64,000 nucleotides of DNA from Kitasatospora sp. GAS204B. GTDB lineage: Bacteria > Actinomycetota > Actinomycetes > Streptomycetales > Streptomycetaceae. This document shows, piece by piece, positions 38,814-47,601 of this stretch. The notes beneath the pieces were generated by a model. The model worked only from the letters and a program-made list of their open reading frames with translations, searched no databases and was not told the DNA's origin. The first letter of the stretch is position 1, and the number at the start of each line of letters is the position of its first letter. The translations under genes were made by a program, and so were the position numbers. The stretch lies in contig NZ_JARZAG010000003.1 in NCBI RefSeq assembly GCF_029892155.1, positions 352,675 through 416,674 on the forward strand. The letters run 5' to 3'.

Positions 38814-39956
38814 ATGGTCGTCTTCGATCCGCTTAATCCCGAAATGCTCGAAGACCCGTACTCCGTCTACGCCCGCCTGCGTTCCGATGATCCCGTGCAC
38901 TGGCATGACGGACTCAAGGCATGGGTGGTGACCGGATACCGCGACTGCCTGGGGGTGCTTCAGAACCCGGAGGCCTTCAGCTGCGACTTCCGCAAGATCG
39001 GCGACGCCGTCCCCCAGGAGTTCTTGAGTATCCAGACCGTTGATCCGCCGCTGCACGAGGCCATCCGCAAGCCGATCATCGCCGCTCTGCGGAAGATGGA
39101 CATCGCGGCCTGGCTCGACGGGGCCGCAACCGCCGCGGACGCCCTGATGCATGAGGTCGACCACGACGGGTTCGATTTCATCGAATTCCTGGAGCAGATC
39201 TCCGCACGTACGATGTGCACCTTCCTCGGGATACCCGGTCCCGCCGATGAGGGAACCGTGCGGGCCGCCCAGCGCGACCTCATCCTCAGCATGGACGCGG
39301 GATTGGATCCAGAACGTGCACCGGCCGGCGTCCGCGCCCGCGGATTTCTCAGCGACATCATCGAGCCCTGGCTGGACCAGCCGAAACCGGGCGGTTTCAT
39401 AGACCACGTGGAATTCGACAAGAGTGCTGACATGCGCCATTATCTGGTTAATTCGCTGCGCAACTTCTTCGTGGCCGGCTATTCCTCGACCAGCAGCACC
39501 CTGGGAAGCGTCACGGCGACACTGCTCCGGCACGGCACGCTGGCGGCAGTCGAACCCGCGACGATCGACGCGGTCGCGATGAACGAGCTCGTCCGCCACA
39601 GCGGTGCCGTCCAGGCGGTGAGTCGGGCCGTCGTCCGGGACGTCCGCCTCCCCTCGGGTCACCAGGTCGACGCGGGCGACGTCGTGATCGCCGTGGTGGC
39701 ATCCGCCAATCGCGATGGGACCGCATTCCGCGACGCCGACGAGTTGCGCCTCGACCGCTCGCCGAACCCGCACCTCGGCTTCGGTCGAGGCGTCCATGCC
39801 TGCACTGGCACACACCTGGCGGTCGCACTGGGATCCCAGGTGCTGACCCGGCTCAGCCGGAAGTTCGTGTTGAAGCAGGCCGGGTCGGCGGTACGGCGCC
39901 CCACCGGCACGTTGCGCGGCTTCGACAGGCTGCCGGTCCGGCTGATCCGCCGCTGA
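38814..39956 (+). CDS. Cytochrome P450 (1), divergent from the pentapeptide gene
   Basis: A 380-residue soluble P450. The haem loop is HLGFGRGVHACTG with Cys330 as ligand, and ExxR is Glu258-Arg261 in NELVRHSG. The I helix reads FFVAGYSSTSSTLG (219-231), where the usual acid-Thr pair is replaced by Ser-Ser-Thr. Loss of the acid is common in P450s that cross-link or oxidise bound peptides, because oxygen activation differs. AAAGGGG is 9 bases before the ATG. It lies 212 bp from the pentapeptide gene. I infer that it, or P450 2, joins Tyr3 and His5 of MRYVH; a role on another substrate is possible. Confidence 0.88.
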   Translation: MVVFDPLNPEMLEDPYSVYARLRSDDPVHWHDGLKAWVVTGYRDCLGVLQNPEAFSCDFRKIGDAVPQEFLSIQTVDPPLHEAIRKPIIAALRKMDIAAWLDGAATAADALMHEVDHDGFDFIEFLEQISARTMCTFLGIPGPADEGTVRAAQRDLILSMDAGLDPERAPAGVRARGFLSDIIEPWLDQPKPGGFIDHVEFDKSADMRHYLVNSLRNFFVAGYSSTSSTLGSVTATLLRHGTLAAVEPATIDAVAMNELVRHSGAVQAVSRAVVRDVRLPSGHQVDAGDVVIAVVASANRDGTAFRDADELRLDRSPNPHLGFGRGVHACTGTHLAVALGSQVLTRLSRKFVLKQAGSAVRRPTGTLRGFDRLPVRLIRR

Positions 39957-40003
39957 CCGGCCGACCGACGAACCACCGCGATCCACCCTGGAGTCGAAGA
40001 GTC

Positions 40004-41203
40004 ATGGACGAGACCGTTCGCTTCCCCTATGCGCGCTCCTGCCCGTTCGATCCGCCGAGGGAGTACGGCGAGCTGCGCCGTCACTCCCCCGCCGTCCGAG
40101 CCACGTTCATGGACGGCCCGCCGCTGTGGCTGATCACCCGGCATCGAGAGGCGCTCGCACTGTTGTGCGACAACCGGTTGAGCACCGACCCGCAGCAGCC
40201 GGGCCATCCGTTCGCCGCGATGGCCGCACACGGCCGTCAGCGGGCCGGCCAGTTCATCGACATGGACCCGCCCGAGCATGACTACTACCGCAAGGTCCTC
40301 ATCTCCGAGTTCAGCTACCGGCGGGCTCGGGAGCTGAGGCCCGTCATCGAGCGGACGGCCCACGAAGTGATCGACGAATTCGCCGCGGCCGGATCCGCCG
40401 ATCTCGTCGCACAGTTCAGCTATCCCTTCTCCACGCGCGTGATCTGTCACCTGCTCGGTGTGCCGGCCGAGGACAGCACGTATTTCAACGACTGCACCCA
40501 GAAGATGATCGACAGCTTCTACGACAGCGCGGCGCTCCCGGCGGCCCGTCAGCAGCTGTTCGACTACCTGGAGGCCCTCGTCACCCGAGTGGAACGGGCC
40601 CCCCGCGCCGACACCCTGATCGGCCGCCTGGTCGCCCGGCAGCGCCGGACAGGCCGGCCCGACCACGACTCCCTGGTGGGCATGGTTTTCCTGCTGCTGA
40701 CGGCGGGCCATCAGACCGTCGCCAACATGCTCTCCCTGGGGACCTACACCCTGCTCCGGCACCAAAAGCAGCTGGCGGAACTGCGGGCTGACCCCGGCCT
40801 CTGGCCAGCCGCGATCGAGGAGCTGCTGCGGTTCCACTCGATCGTCGACTGGGTCGGCTTCGACCGCGTGGCGTTGGAAGACATCCCGCTGGGTGAGCAC
40901 ACCATCGCCGCCGGGGAAGGGGTATTCGTGCTGGGAGCGTCGGCAAACCGGGATCCCGGGGTGTTCACTGATCCCGACGTCCTCGACATCCACCGCGACG
41001 CCCGCAGGCACCTGGCGTTCGGCTTCGGGGTGCACCAGTGCATCGGCGGGAGCATCGCGCGGGTGGAGCTCGAAGTCGGCTACCAGGCCCTGTTCGACAG
41101 ACTGCCCCGGCTGGCCGTCGCAGCCGAGCTCGACGACTCGTGTTTCCGCTACGAGGCCCGCACCTTCGGCATGATCCGCCTTCCGGTGCGGTGGCGGCCG
41201 TGA
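40004..41203 (+). CDS. Cytochrome P450 (2)
   Basis: A 399-residue soluble P450 of the common actinomycete type. The haem loop is HLAFGFGVHQCIGGSIAR with Cys346, ExxR is Glu273-Arg276 in EELLRFHS, and the I helix is LLTAGHQTVANML, with Gln in place of the usual acid before Thr238. GGAG lies about 11 bases before the ATG. It follows P450 1 by 47 bp, and its TGA overlaps the ferredoxin ATG, so the three form one operon. It may carry out a second oxidation on the peptide. Confidence 0.92.
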   Translation: MDETVRFPYARSCPFDPPREYGELRRHSPAVRATFMDGPPLWLITRHREALALLCDNRLSTDPQQPGHPFAAMAAHGRQRAGQFIDMDPPEHDYYRKVLISEFSYRRARELRPVIERTAHEVIDEFAAAGSADLVAQFSYPFSTRVICHLLGVPAEDSTYFNDCTQKMIDSFYDSAALPAARQQLFDYLEALVTRVERAPRADTLIGRLVARQRRTGRPDHDSLVGMVFLLLTAGHQTVANMLSLGTYTLLRHQKQLAELRADPGLWPAAIEELLRFHSIVDWVGFDRVALEDIPLGEHTIAAGEGVFVLGASANRDPGVFTDPDVLDIHRDARRHLAFGFGVHQCIGGSIARVELEVGYQALFDRLPRLAVAAELDDSCFRYEARTFGMIRLPVRWRP

Positions 41204-41400
41204 TGGTGCGGGTGCTCCGCGAGCGGTGCATCGGTGCGGGTCAGTGCATGCGAACGGCTCCGGCGGTATTCGAATCCGATGCATCGGGCGGCGTCCAGGT
41301 GGTGGAGGAGGCGGTAGGCGACGCTTCCGGAACCGAGGTCCGGCTCGCCGCGCAGCTCTGTCCGGTCCAGGCGATTCTGGTGGCGGACACAGCCGGATAG
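41203..41400 (+). CDS. [3Fe-4S] ferredoxin for the P450s
   Basis: A 65-residue ferredoxin. Cluster ligands are in CIGAGQC (Cys9 and Cys15) and LCPVQAI (Cys53), the P450-associated 3Fe-4S pattern. The ATG overlaps the P450 2 stop in TGATG, so translation is coupled. It should pass electrons from a chromosomal ferredoxin reductase to the two P450s; no reductase is encoded in the island. Confidence 0.95.
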   Translation: MVRVLRERCIGAGQCMRTAPAVFESDASGGVQVVEEAVGDASGTEVRLAAQLCPVQAILVADTAG

Positions 41401-41419
41401 GCGGCCGGTACCTGTCCGG

Positions 41420-42676
41420 TCAGACCTGCGGCTCCGAGACTGCAAGGCCGGTCAGCGAGATCGAGGCCGCCCACGCGGCGGTCGCAAGGGTCGCGAGGCC
41501 CGCGCAGGCCATCGCCGTCGCGGCGGTGGTCATCTGGGCGAGCCCTCCGAAGACAGCGGGCCCCACGCCCTGCAGTGTCATCAGTCCGGATGCCAGCAGA
41601 CCGAACGCCTGACCCTGCCGGGGCTCGGCCACGGAGTCCAGAAAAGCTCGCTGGAGCCCGAGGCCGTAGGCGAAGCCCATTCCGGTGGCTACGAGGAGCA
41701 CCACACAGAGCGCGTACGGGGGGTGGGAGAAGAAGACGATCAGCGGGGTCCCCAGGAGCGCCATGAGGGGCACCACGGCGCGCTTCCGGGCAGCGGGGCT
41801 CATCAGACGGCCGGTGACCAGGTCGCCGATCAGCATGCCGCTGGGAAGGCTGGCGAGCAGCCAGGCCGAGGAACCGGTCCAGAATCCGCTTTCGCCGGCG
41901 TAGGGCACGATGAGGCCCTCGGCCCCCGCGACAAACCCGGCCGGCAGCCAGAACGCGATCAGCAGCCTGCGGACCCGGACGTCGGCCAGCAACCGGCGGG
42001 TGCTCGACAGGCTGTCGTGCACCACGGACCGGAAGCCGCCGTCCGCCGGGTGCCCGGAGGCCGTTCGCCCGGGAGTCGGGAGGCGGGGCAGGCCCGTCCG
42101 TACCAGCGCCGCGGCGACGGCGTAGGCCAACGCGCCGACCAGCAGCGCATGGTGTGGCCCCACCACGGTCACGGCGATGCCGCCGGCTGCCAACCCGATC
42201 AGCTGCGTACTGGAGCTGACCATGTTCAGCAGCGACCGTCCCAGGACATAGGAGTCGCCGGTTAGCGTTTCCCCCAGGAGCCGGTTGCTCGCACCCCCGG
42301 CAACCGGCGTCAAGCAGGCCACAACCGCCACCAGCACCAGGCAAGCCCAGACTGGTAGATCGGCCAGGGCAAGCAGCGTCGCCGCCGCGCATTCGAACAT
42401 GTACCCCGAGGTGATGAGCCGTCGCGGAGGGATGCGGTCGGACAACGCGCCGAGCAGCGTGGAGCCGACCACCTGCGGCACGAAGCCGATCCCGAAGGTG
42501 ACGGCGCCCAGCAGTGCCGATCCGGTCCTGGTGTAGACCAGGATGGCGAGTGTGGCGATCCGTAACGAGTCTGCGGTCCCGGTCAGGGCGCTGGCGGCCA
42601 GCAGCAACCGGAACCGTGACACAGCCATCACCTGGCGGTAGGGCGTGCGTGTCTGCGACGGGGGTTCAGAGGTCAT
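41420..42676 (-). CDS. MFS-family exporter (12 TM)
   Basis: A 418-residue membrane protein of the EntS/MFS-3 type: ASALTGTADSLRIATLAILV, GFVPQVVGSTLLGALSDRIP (motif A-like) and PVAGGASNRLLGETLTGDSYV. About twelve hydrophobic segments are visible. It converges on the ferredoxin gene, the stops being 19 bp apart, and diverges from the regulator at 42743. As the only full transporter in the island, it is the likely exporter of the final product and a self-resistance factor. Confidence 0.88.
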   Translation of the reverse strand: MTSEPPSQTRTPYRQVMAVSRFRLLLAASALTGTADSLRIATLAILVYTRTGSALLGAVTFGIGFVPQVVGSTLLGALSDRIPPRRLITSGYMFECAAATLLALADLPVWACLVLVAVVACLTPVAGGASNRLLGETLTGDSYVLGRSLLNMVSSSTQLIGLAAGGIAVTVVGPHHALLVGALAYAVAAALVRTGLPRLPTPGRTASGHPADGGFRSVVHDSLSSTRRLLADVRVRRLLIAFWLPAGFVAGAEGLIVPYAGESGFWTGSSAWLLASLPSGMLIGDLVTGRLMSPAARKRAVVPLMALLGTPLIVFFSHPPYALCVVLLVATGMGFAYGLGLQRAFLDSVAEPRQGQAFGLLASGLMTLQGVGPAVFGGLAQMTTAATAMACAGLATLATAAWAASISLTGLAVSEPQV

Positions 42677-42742
42677 GCGCAGCAGCGTGCCGTCGGGCGG
42701 TCGCCCTGGCGACTCATTCGTCCCACGACGTAACCTGGCGCC

Positions 42743-43729
42743 GTGCTGCGCATAGAGATCACCGCTGACGCGTTGTTGTACAGTCGGTTCGCGTTGTCAC
42801 CGGCCTTCGAACTCGCTAGCTTGCTGCGGTTGTTGAGCGGGCATAACGACCGACAGCTACCGCCGCCGTGGTCGGCCCGGCTGACACCGCAGTTCCAACA
42901 GCTTCGGCGGGAGACCGACCTGGACGCCGTCCTCGCCCTGCAAACGGACAGATTCGGCGCGGAGCTGATCGCGCCGCCGCCGACAGGCCTCGGGCAGCGC
43001 TGGGAGGACGATCTATCAGCGATGCTCCGCACCTCGCCCGCTCAGGCCCGCCACGAGGCGGAACGCTGCATCGCCACCGGCGTCGTGCTCGATCCCCGGG
43101 TCGTCGCGCTGCTGCGCGGTGAGGATCTGGTCGGCAGCATCGCCCGCACCCTGGATCAGGCGTGGCAGGTCCTCTTGGCACCGGACTGGGCACGCTTACG
43201 AGCCGTCTGCGAGAGGGACGTCATCCACCGCGTCGGGCAGTTGGGCCGCTCGGGATGGGCGTCAGTGCTCGACGGGCTGCACGACGGCGTCACCTGGAAC
43301 GACAATGGCGTCACCGTTCCGGACGCCACCCCACCCGTGGTCACACTTGCCGAGGACGGCCTACTGCTGGTCCCCTCGGTGTTCCTCGGCCCCGGGGTGG
43401 CCGCCCACCTCGACGGAGCCTGGCCCAAGACCCTGATCTACCCGGCCCGCGGCACTGCCGCACTGTGGAGCGTCCCCGGCTCGCCCAGGATCGACGCCCT
43501 CGCGGCCCTGATGGGCCCTTCCCGCGCCCGACTGCTGGTCACACTCGGAGCGCCCGCCAGCACGACACAGTTGGCCAAGAGCCTCGACATGGCGACCGGA
43601 GCCGTGGGAGACCACCTCGCGGTCCTACGCCGAGCCGGCCTCCTGCAGCGGGCAAGATCCGGCCGCTCGGTCCTGTACCGCCGCACCCCCCTGGGCGATG
43701 CCCTGCTGCGCGCCCATGAAGGATCCTGA
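42743..43729 (+). CDS. ArsR-type winged-helix regulator with DUF5937-like N-terminus
   Basis: A 328-residue protein. The C-terminal 80 residues are an ArsR-type winged HTH: IDALAALMGPSRARLLVTLG, APASTTQLAKSLDMATGAVG and DHLAVLRRAGLLQRARSGRS. The N-terminal 230 residues resemble the DUF5937 region found in many actinobacterial regulators (SRFALSPAFELASLLRLLSG) and probably sense a ligand. It starts with GTG at 42743 almost without a leader. It diverges from the MFS exporter and probably controls it. No metal-binding Cys pair is seen. Confidence 0.85.
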   Translation: MLRIEITADALLYSRFALSPAFELASLLRLLSGHNDRQLPPPWSARLTPQFQQLRRETDLDAVLALQTDRFGAELIAPPPTGLGQRWEDDLSAMLRTSPAQARHEAERCIATGVVLDPRVVALLRGEDLVGSIARTLDQAWQVLLAPDWARLRAVCERDVIHRVGQLGRSGWASVLDGLHDGVTWNDNGVTVPDATPPVVTLAEDGLLLVPSVFLGPGVAAHLDGAWPKTLIYPARGTAALWSVPGSPRIDALAALMGPSRARLLVTLGAPASTTQLAKSLDMATGAVGDHLAVLRRAGLLQRARSGRSVLYRRTPLGDALLRAHEGS

Positions 43730-44915
43730 GGACCACCCGCACTGGTCGGCCCCGGGGCTGTGCCGGGGCGCCCAGGCAGCGCCTGCAGAGGCACCTGGGC
43801 CGGCGGGACGTCCCGCGCGACGACTACGGCGCCCTGCTTGGTGACGTCGCCGGCCACGCACGCGTCTTCACTCCGCGACCGCCCTGATCAGCTGGTACCG
43901 AGGGCGTTCTTACGTGATGCGCGGACGCCCTCGATCGTCTCCTTGCTGATCAGGTGGACACCCGGCCCATGGCGTCCGACCGGCTGTCAGGTCGTCGGCC
44001 TCCCCGCTCTCGCCGGGCAATTCGGGATCCGACCCAGCGGCTCGCTGGGCGAGGTAGTGCTGCCGCACGGCCGCGCGGACCTGACCGGTGGGTGCCGGGC
44101 TCTGCTGCGACGCCGATCCGGCGGGGTTGCCCATAGCGGGCGCGTACCCGCCTAGCGAACAGGCAGCGGCGGGCAACCCGGGGAATCCGCCTGTCACCGG
44201 ATCCACGACATGGTTGCTCAACTGGGCCACAGCCGGGGACTTGGTCGGGTGCGACAGCACCTTCGCCTTGGCCGCTCCGGCGGACCGCGTACATCGGGGC
44301 CATCAGACGCTCGGTGCTCCGCGAGATGAGATTCAGCCGGTTCTGCCGCGCAATCCGAAGACCGAGGCGATGCCAGTCCAGCTACTCCAGAGCTGCGGCC
44401 AGCACCCGGTCGAGTTCGAGCACGGCGAGCGCGTCCTGCAGCAGGAAGCGACGAGCCAGAAGCAAGCCGCTGCTGAGCCTTGGACTCGGTTTTCTTGGCA
44501 GCCCCTCCAAGATCACCAATCTTGGCCCCGCCGTGAGCAGCCGCACCCGCACAACCGCCTCCAGCAGACTGGCAAGCGGCTGGCCTCCGACCACACCCAT
44601 TCCCGCCCCGTACTACGCGCGAACCTCCGCATCACACCAACCGCTTTGTCGGACGCGGACAAAGCGGCACTCGACCATGCCTCGCAAGAATGCGATCCGC
44701 ACCCCTCGCCAGCAGCCTCGCTGCACAGATGGCCGCACCTTGGCCGCACCTACCGCCCGACGGTCTGTCGGACCTGTCACAGCCCCCCGCAAACCCGCAG
44801 GTCAGAGCCATGTCCTACTCAAAGCTACCGAGAGTCGGCACGTCGTGACCTACGCACTCCATGCATAGCCTCACAGTCTCCGAAGTAAACGCCTTCCATG
44901 GTCAACAAACACGAA
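43730..44915. other. Decayed sequence at the right end of the island
   Basis: About 1.2 kb without an intact recognisable gene. Frames are short or interrupted, and the longest lack ribosome sites. A stretch reading HLGRRDVPRDDYGALLGDVAGHA near 43790-43860 has coding character but ends in stops; it looks like the end of a lost mobile-element gene. I cannot identify it. Confidence 0.5.
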
Positions 44916-44996
44916 AAACCCCAGGTCAGAGGCCTGACCTGGGGTTCACGATGGAGCCGCCTTCGGGATTCGAACCCGAGACCTACGCATTACGAG
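44916..44996. repeat. Right att repeat: 81-bp direct repeat inside and below tRNA-Thr
   Basis: Identical to 30260-30340. It covers the tRNA from the anticodon loop to the CCA end, plus the terminator. Confidence 0.95.
44917..44946 (-). terminator. tRNA-Thr terminator
   Basis: AACCCCAGGTCAG pairs perfectly with CTGACCTGGGGTT (13 bp, 4-base loop), followed on the minus strand by a T run. It was duplicated at 30261-30290 by island integration. Confidence 0.92.
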
Positions 44997-45028
44997 TGCG
45001 TTGCTCTGGCCAACTGAGCTAAGGCGGC
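44952..45028 (-). tRNA. tRNA-Thr (anticodon CGT)
   Basis: A full cloverleaf reads on the minus strand. The acceptor stem GCCGCCT/AGGCGGC encloses a D arm with AGCTCAGTTGG, the anticodon stem-loop GCACTCGTAATGC (anticodon CGT), and the T arm GGGTTCGAATCCC. CCA is encoded. It is intact despite carrying an island insertion, because the 81-bp repeat restores its 3' half. Confidence 0.96.
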
Positions 45029-45129
45029 ACCGCTGCCGTCCAGCACCCGCGAGAAGCAGGTCCGCATCAGCAACGCGGGCCAGTCTACACAGGTCCGAGG
45101 GGTGATCCGAACCTGGTTCGAGCGCGGGG

Positions 45130-45786
45130 TCAGGCGGAGGAAGCGGCGAGCTTGGCGGCGAAGCCCGCGAAGAGGAGGGCGACGGCGCTGGTGAGGCCGG
45201 CGGAGAGGCGTCGGCGGCGGCGGAAGCCGGCGGCCAGGCGGGTGCCGGTGAAGATCAGGGTGGAGAGGTAGACGAAGCTCATCGCCTGCAGGATGCCGCC
45301 GAGCAGGATGAAGGAGAGGGCCGGCGTGCCGTAGTGGGGGTCGACGAACTGGGTGAAGAAGGAGAGCAGGAAGAGGATCGCCTTGGGGTTGAGCAGGCTT
45401 ATCACCAGCGCACGGCGGAACGGGCGCTCGCCTGCGGCGGCGGTGGCCTGCGGTGCCGGCTCCGCTGTGTCGGCGGCCCGGCGTTCGAGCCAGAGGGCGC
45501 GGGCGGCGCGGAGCATGCCGAGGCCGATCCAGAGCAGGTAGGCCGCGCCGCCGAACTTCACCACCGCGAAGGCGTCGGGGTTGGCCTTGAGCAGCGAGGC
45601 GGCGCCCAGTGAGGTGAGGGTGATCAGGGTGAAGTCGCCGAGGAAGACGCCGGCGGCGGCCCGGTAGCCGGTGCGGATGCCCTTGCGGGCGGCCACCGAC
45701 AGGACGTAGAGCGAGTTGGGGCCGGGCAGCAGGACGATGATCAGCGCCCCGAGCGTGTAGGTGGCAAGGTCGGTGACTCCCAGCAC
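45130..45786 (-). CDS. LysE-family amino acid exporter
   Basis: A 218-residue membrane protein of the LysE/RhtB family. The signature is IIVLLPGPNSLYVLSVAARK and GIRTGYRAAAGVFLGDFTL near the N-terminus, and SLLNPKAILFLLSFFTQFVD in the middle; about six hydrophobic segments. LysE/LeuE proteins export amino acids or related small molecules. I chose the GTG at 45786, which has GGAAGGA 6 bases upstream, over a TTG six codons earlier. It lies next to the tRNA gene in the conserved chromosomal block. Confidence 0.9.
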   Translation of the reverse strand: MLGVTDLATYTLGALIIVLLPGPNSLYVLSVAARKGIRTGYRAAAGVFLGDFTLITLTSLGAASLLKANPDAFAVVKFGGAAYLLWIGLGMLRAARALWLERRAADTAEPAPQATAAAGERPFRRALVISLLNPKAILFLLSFFTQFVDPHYGTPALSFILLGGILQAMSFVYLSTLIFTGTRLAAGFRRRRRLSAGLTSAVALLFAGFAAKLAASSA

Positions 45787-45858
45787 TGCGGGTCCTTCCG
45801 GCAACCAGGTAGATGCGAGCTAGTCATCGTACCGGCCGCACCGGGCGCGACCCACACC

Positions 45859-47496
45859 TCACTTCGTGCAGCGCAGCCCCTGGGCCGGCGGCTTCCCCTC
45901 CAGCAGGTAGTGGTTGACGGCCGAGTCCACGCAGTCGCTGCCCCGCCCGTACGCGGTGTGCCCGTCGCCGTCGTAGGTCACCAGCCGCCCCGACTCCAAC
46001 TGGCCGGCCAGCGACTGCGCCCACCCGTACGGTGTGGCCGGGTCACGGGTGGTGCCGACCACCACGATCGGCGCGGCGCCGGCCGCCCGGACGGTGTGCG
46101 GCGCGCCGGTCGCCTTGACCGGCCAGTAGGCGCAGGCCAGCGCCATCCAAGCCATGTCCCGCCCGAAGTGCGGCGAGGCCTGTTCGAAGTCCGGCACCGC
46201 GCGCTGGACGTCCGCCGGAGAGGTGAAGGCGGGTGGCAGGTCCAGGCAGTTGACCGCCATGTTGGCGAACATCAGGTTGGGGTAGCCGCCGTCCGCGGTG
46301 CGTTCGTAGTACGAGTCGGAGAGCCGCAGCAGCGGACCGCCGTCACCGTTCTTGGCGGCCGCCAGCGCATCGCGCAGCTCGGGCCAGAGGAAGTCGGCGT
46401 ACATCGCCTCGATCACCCCGGTCACCGCCTGGGCCTCGGTCAGCTTCCGAGTGCCGTCGCCCGCCAGCGGCTTGGCGTCCAGCCCGGTGAGGAGCGCGTC
46501 GAGCTGCTGCCCGGCCTGCTGCGCGGTCTGGCCGACGGGGCAGTCCGGGCGGGTGTCGCAGTCCTTGACGAAGGAGTTCCAGGCCGTCTCGAAGCCGCCG
46601 GCCTGGGTGCGGTTGCCGGCCAGCGAGTCCAGTGAGGGGTCCATCGCACCGTCCAGCACCAGTCGCCCCACCCGGGACGGGAAGAGCCCGGCGTAGGTCG
46701 CGCCGAGCATGGTGCCGTAGGACTTGCCGACGTAGTTGAGCTCGGGGTCCCCGACCAGCGCGCGCAGCACGTCCATGTCGCGGGCCGCCTCGACGGTGCT
46801 GACGTGGCCGAGCAGGGCGCCCGCGTGCTGCCGGCAGCCGGCCGCGAACTCCTGGTCGGCGGCGACCAGCTGGTCGATCCCGGCCTGGTTCCCGGGGGTG
46901 CTGTCGACGGCGGTGTAGGCGTCCATCCGATCACCGCTCAGACAGCTGATCGGACTGCTCCGGCCGACCCCGCGCGGGTCCAGGCCGACCAGGTCGTAGG
47001 CGGCGCGTACGGCCGGCTGGTAGCCGGCGGCCACCGACTCGACGTACTCCACCGCCGAGCCGCCGGGGCCGCCCGGGTTGAGCAGCAGCGAGCCGAGCCG
47101 CCGCGCGCCGCCCGCGCCGTCGGCCGGACGGCGCACGGCGGTCAGCGTCAGGTCGCCGCCCGCCGGGTGGTCGTAGTCCAGCGGCACCTTGAAGCTGGTG
47201 CACTCGAAGGTCTGGTCGCAGGGTTGCCAGCTGAGCTGCTGGGCGTAGTACGAGGCCAGCTCGGCGGGGATCGCGGCGGGCAGCGGCTGCAGCGGGGTCA
47301 CTGCGGCGGGCGCCCCGGCCGGGCCGGTGGCGGTGGACGCACGGCCGTCCGAGGCTGACGAGGGCGACGAGGGGGCCCCGGCCGCCCCGGGCCGGTGGCC
47401 ACCGGTGCACCCCGCCAGCAGCAGCCCCGCGGCGGCCAGTGCGAGGGCTCTGTGGAGCGCGGCGGCGGGCCGGGCGGCTGGCTGACCAGGGCTCAT
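45859..47496 (-). CDS. Secreted α/β-hydrolase peptidase lipoprotein (tripeptidyl aminopeptidase-like)
   Basis: A 545-residue exported enzyme. The signal peptide ends in the lipobox LLLAGC, followed by a Ser/Ala/Pro-rich linker. The α/β-hydrolase part has the oxyanion region LLLNPGGPGGSAVEYVES, nucleophile Ser in VGKSYGTMLGATYAG, Asp in VVGTTRDPATPYGWA and His in DGDGHTAYGRGSDCVDS. This is the SlpD/SlpE and Tap-like mycelium-associated peptidase family of Streptomyces, which trims tripeptides or other N-terminal residues outside the cell. The ATG at 47496 has GAGGGGAG upstream. Confidence 0.93.
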   Translation of the reverse strand: MSPGQPAARPAAALHRALALAAAGLLLAGCTGGHRPGAAGAPSSPSSASDGRASTATGPAGAPAAVTPLQPLPAAIPAELASYYAQQLSWQPCDQTFECTSFKVPLDYDHPAGGDLTLTAVRRPADGAGGARRLGSLLLNPGGPGGSAVEYVESVAAGYQPAVRAAYDLVGLDPRGVGRSSPISCLSGDRMDAYTAVDSTPGNQAGIDQLVAADQEFAAGCRQHAGALLGHVSTVEAARDMDVLRALVGDPELNYVGKSYGTMLGATYAGLFPSRVGRLVLDGAMDPSLDSLAGNRTQAGGFETAWNSFVKDCDTRPDCPVGQTAQQAGQQLDALLTGLDAKPLAGDGTRKLTEAQAVTGVIEAMYADFLWPELRDALAAAKNGDGGPLLRLSDSYYERTADGGYPNLMFANMAVNCLDLPPAFTSPADVQRAVPDFEQASPHFGRDMAWMALACAYWPVKATGAPHTVRAAGAAPIVVVGTTRDPATPYGWAQSLAGQLESGRLVTYDGDGHTAYGRGSDCVDSAVNHYLLEGKPPAQGLRCTK

Positions 47497-47601
47497 ACGG
47501 AGTTCTCCCCTCGATGGCCGGCCCGGTCCAGGGCGACCGGGCGGGCGGCTGCTGCTGAGCGTAACCGGAGAAGGGCGCACGGCCCGGCGCACCGGCGGGG
47601 G

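Larger units (their letters stand above)
30260..44996. mobile_element. 14.7-kb genomic island integrated at tRNA-Thr(CGT)
   Basis: Bounded by the 81-bp direct repeats. It carries a decayed tyrosine integrase near the left end, a non-coding decayed stretch near the right end, and a cargo of two tiny peptide genes, peptide-tailoring enzymes, P450s, an exporter and regulators. No intact integrase, excisionase or conjugation gene is visible, so it is probably no longer self-mobile. The conserved chromosomal genes continue to the right of the intact tRNA. Several cargo genes, such as the LysR gene, use more A/T-ending codons than their neighbours. Confidence 0.88.

Noticed and set aside
43910..44260. 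116-codon minus frame considered as a mobile-element transfer protein
   Set aside because: No ribosome site and no motif that I can defend; left as part of decayed island sequence.
43954..44868. Ser/Arg/Thr-rich frames at the right island end
   Set aside because: Composition and lack of starts indicate non-coding or decayed DNA.
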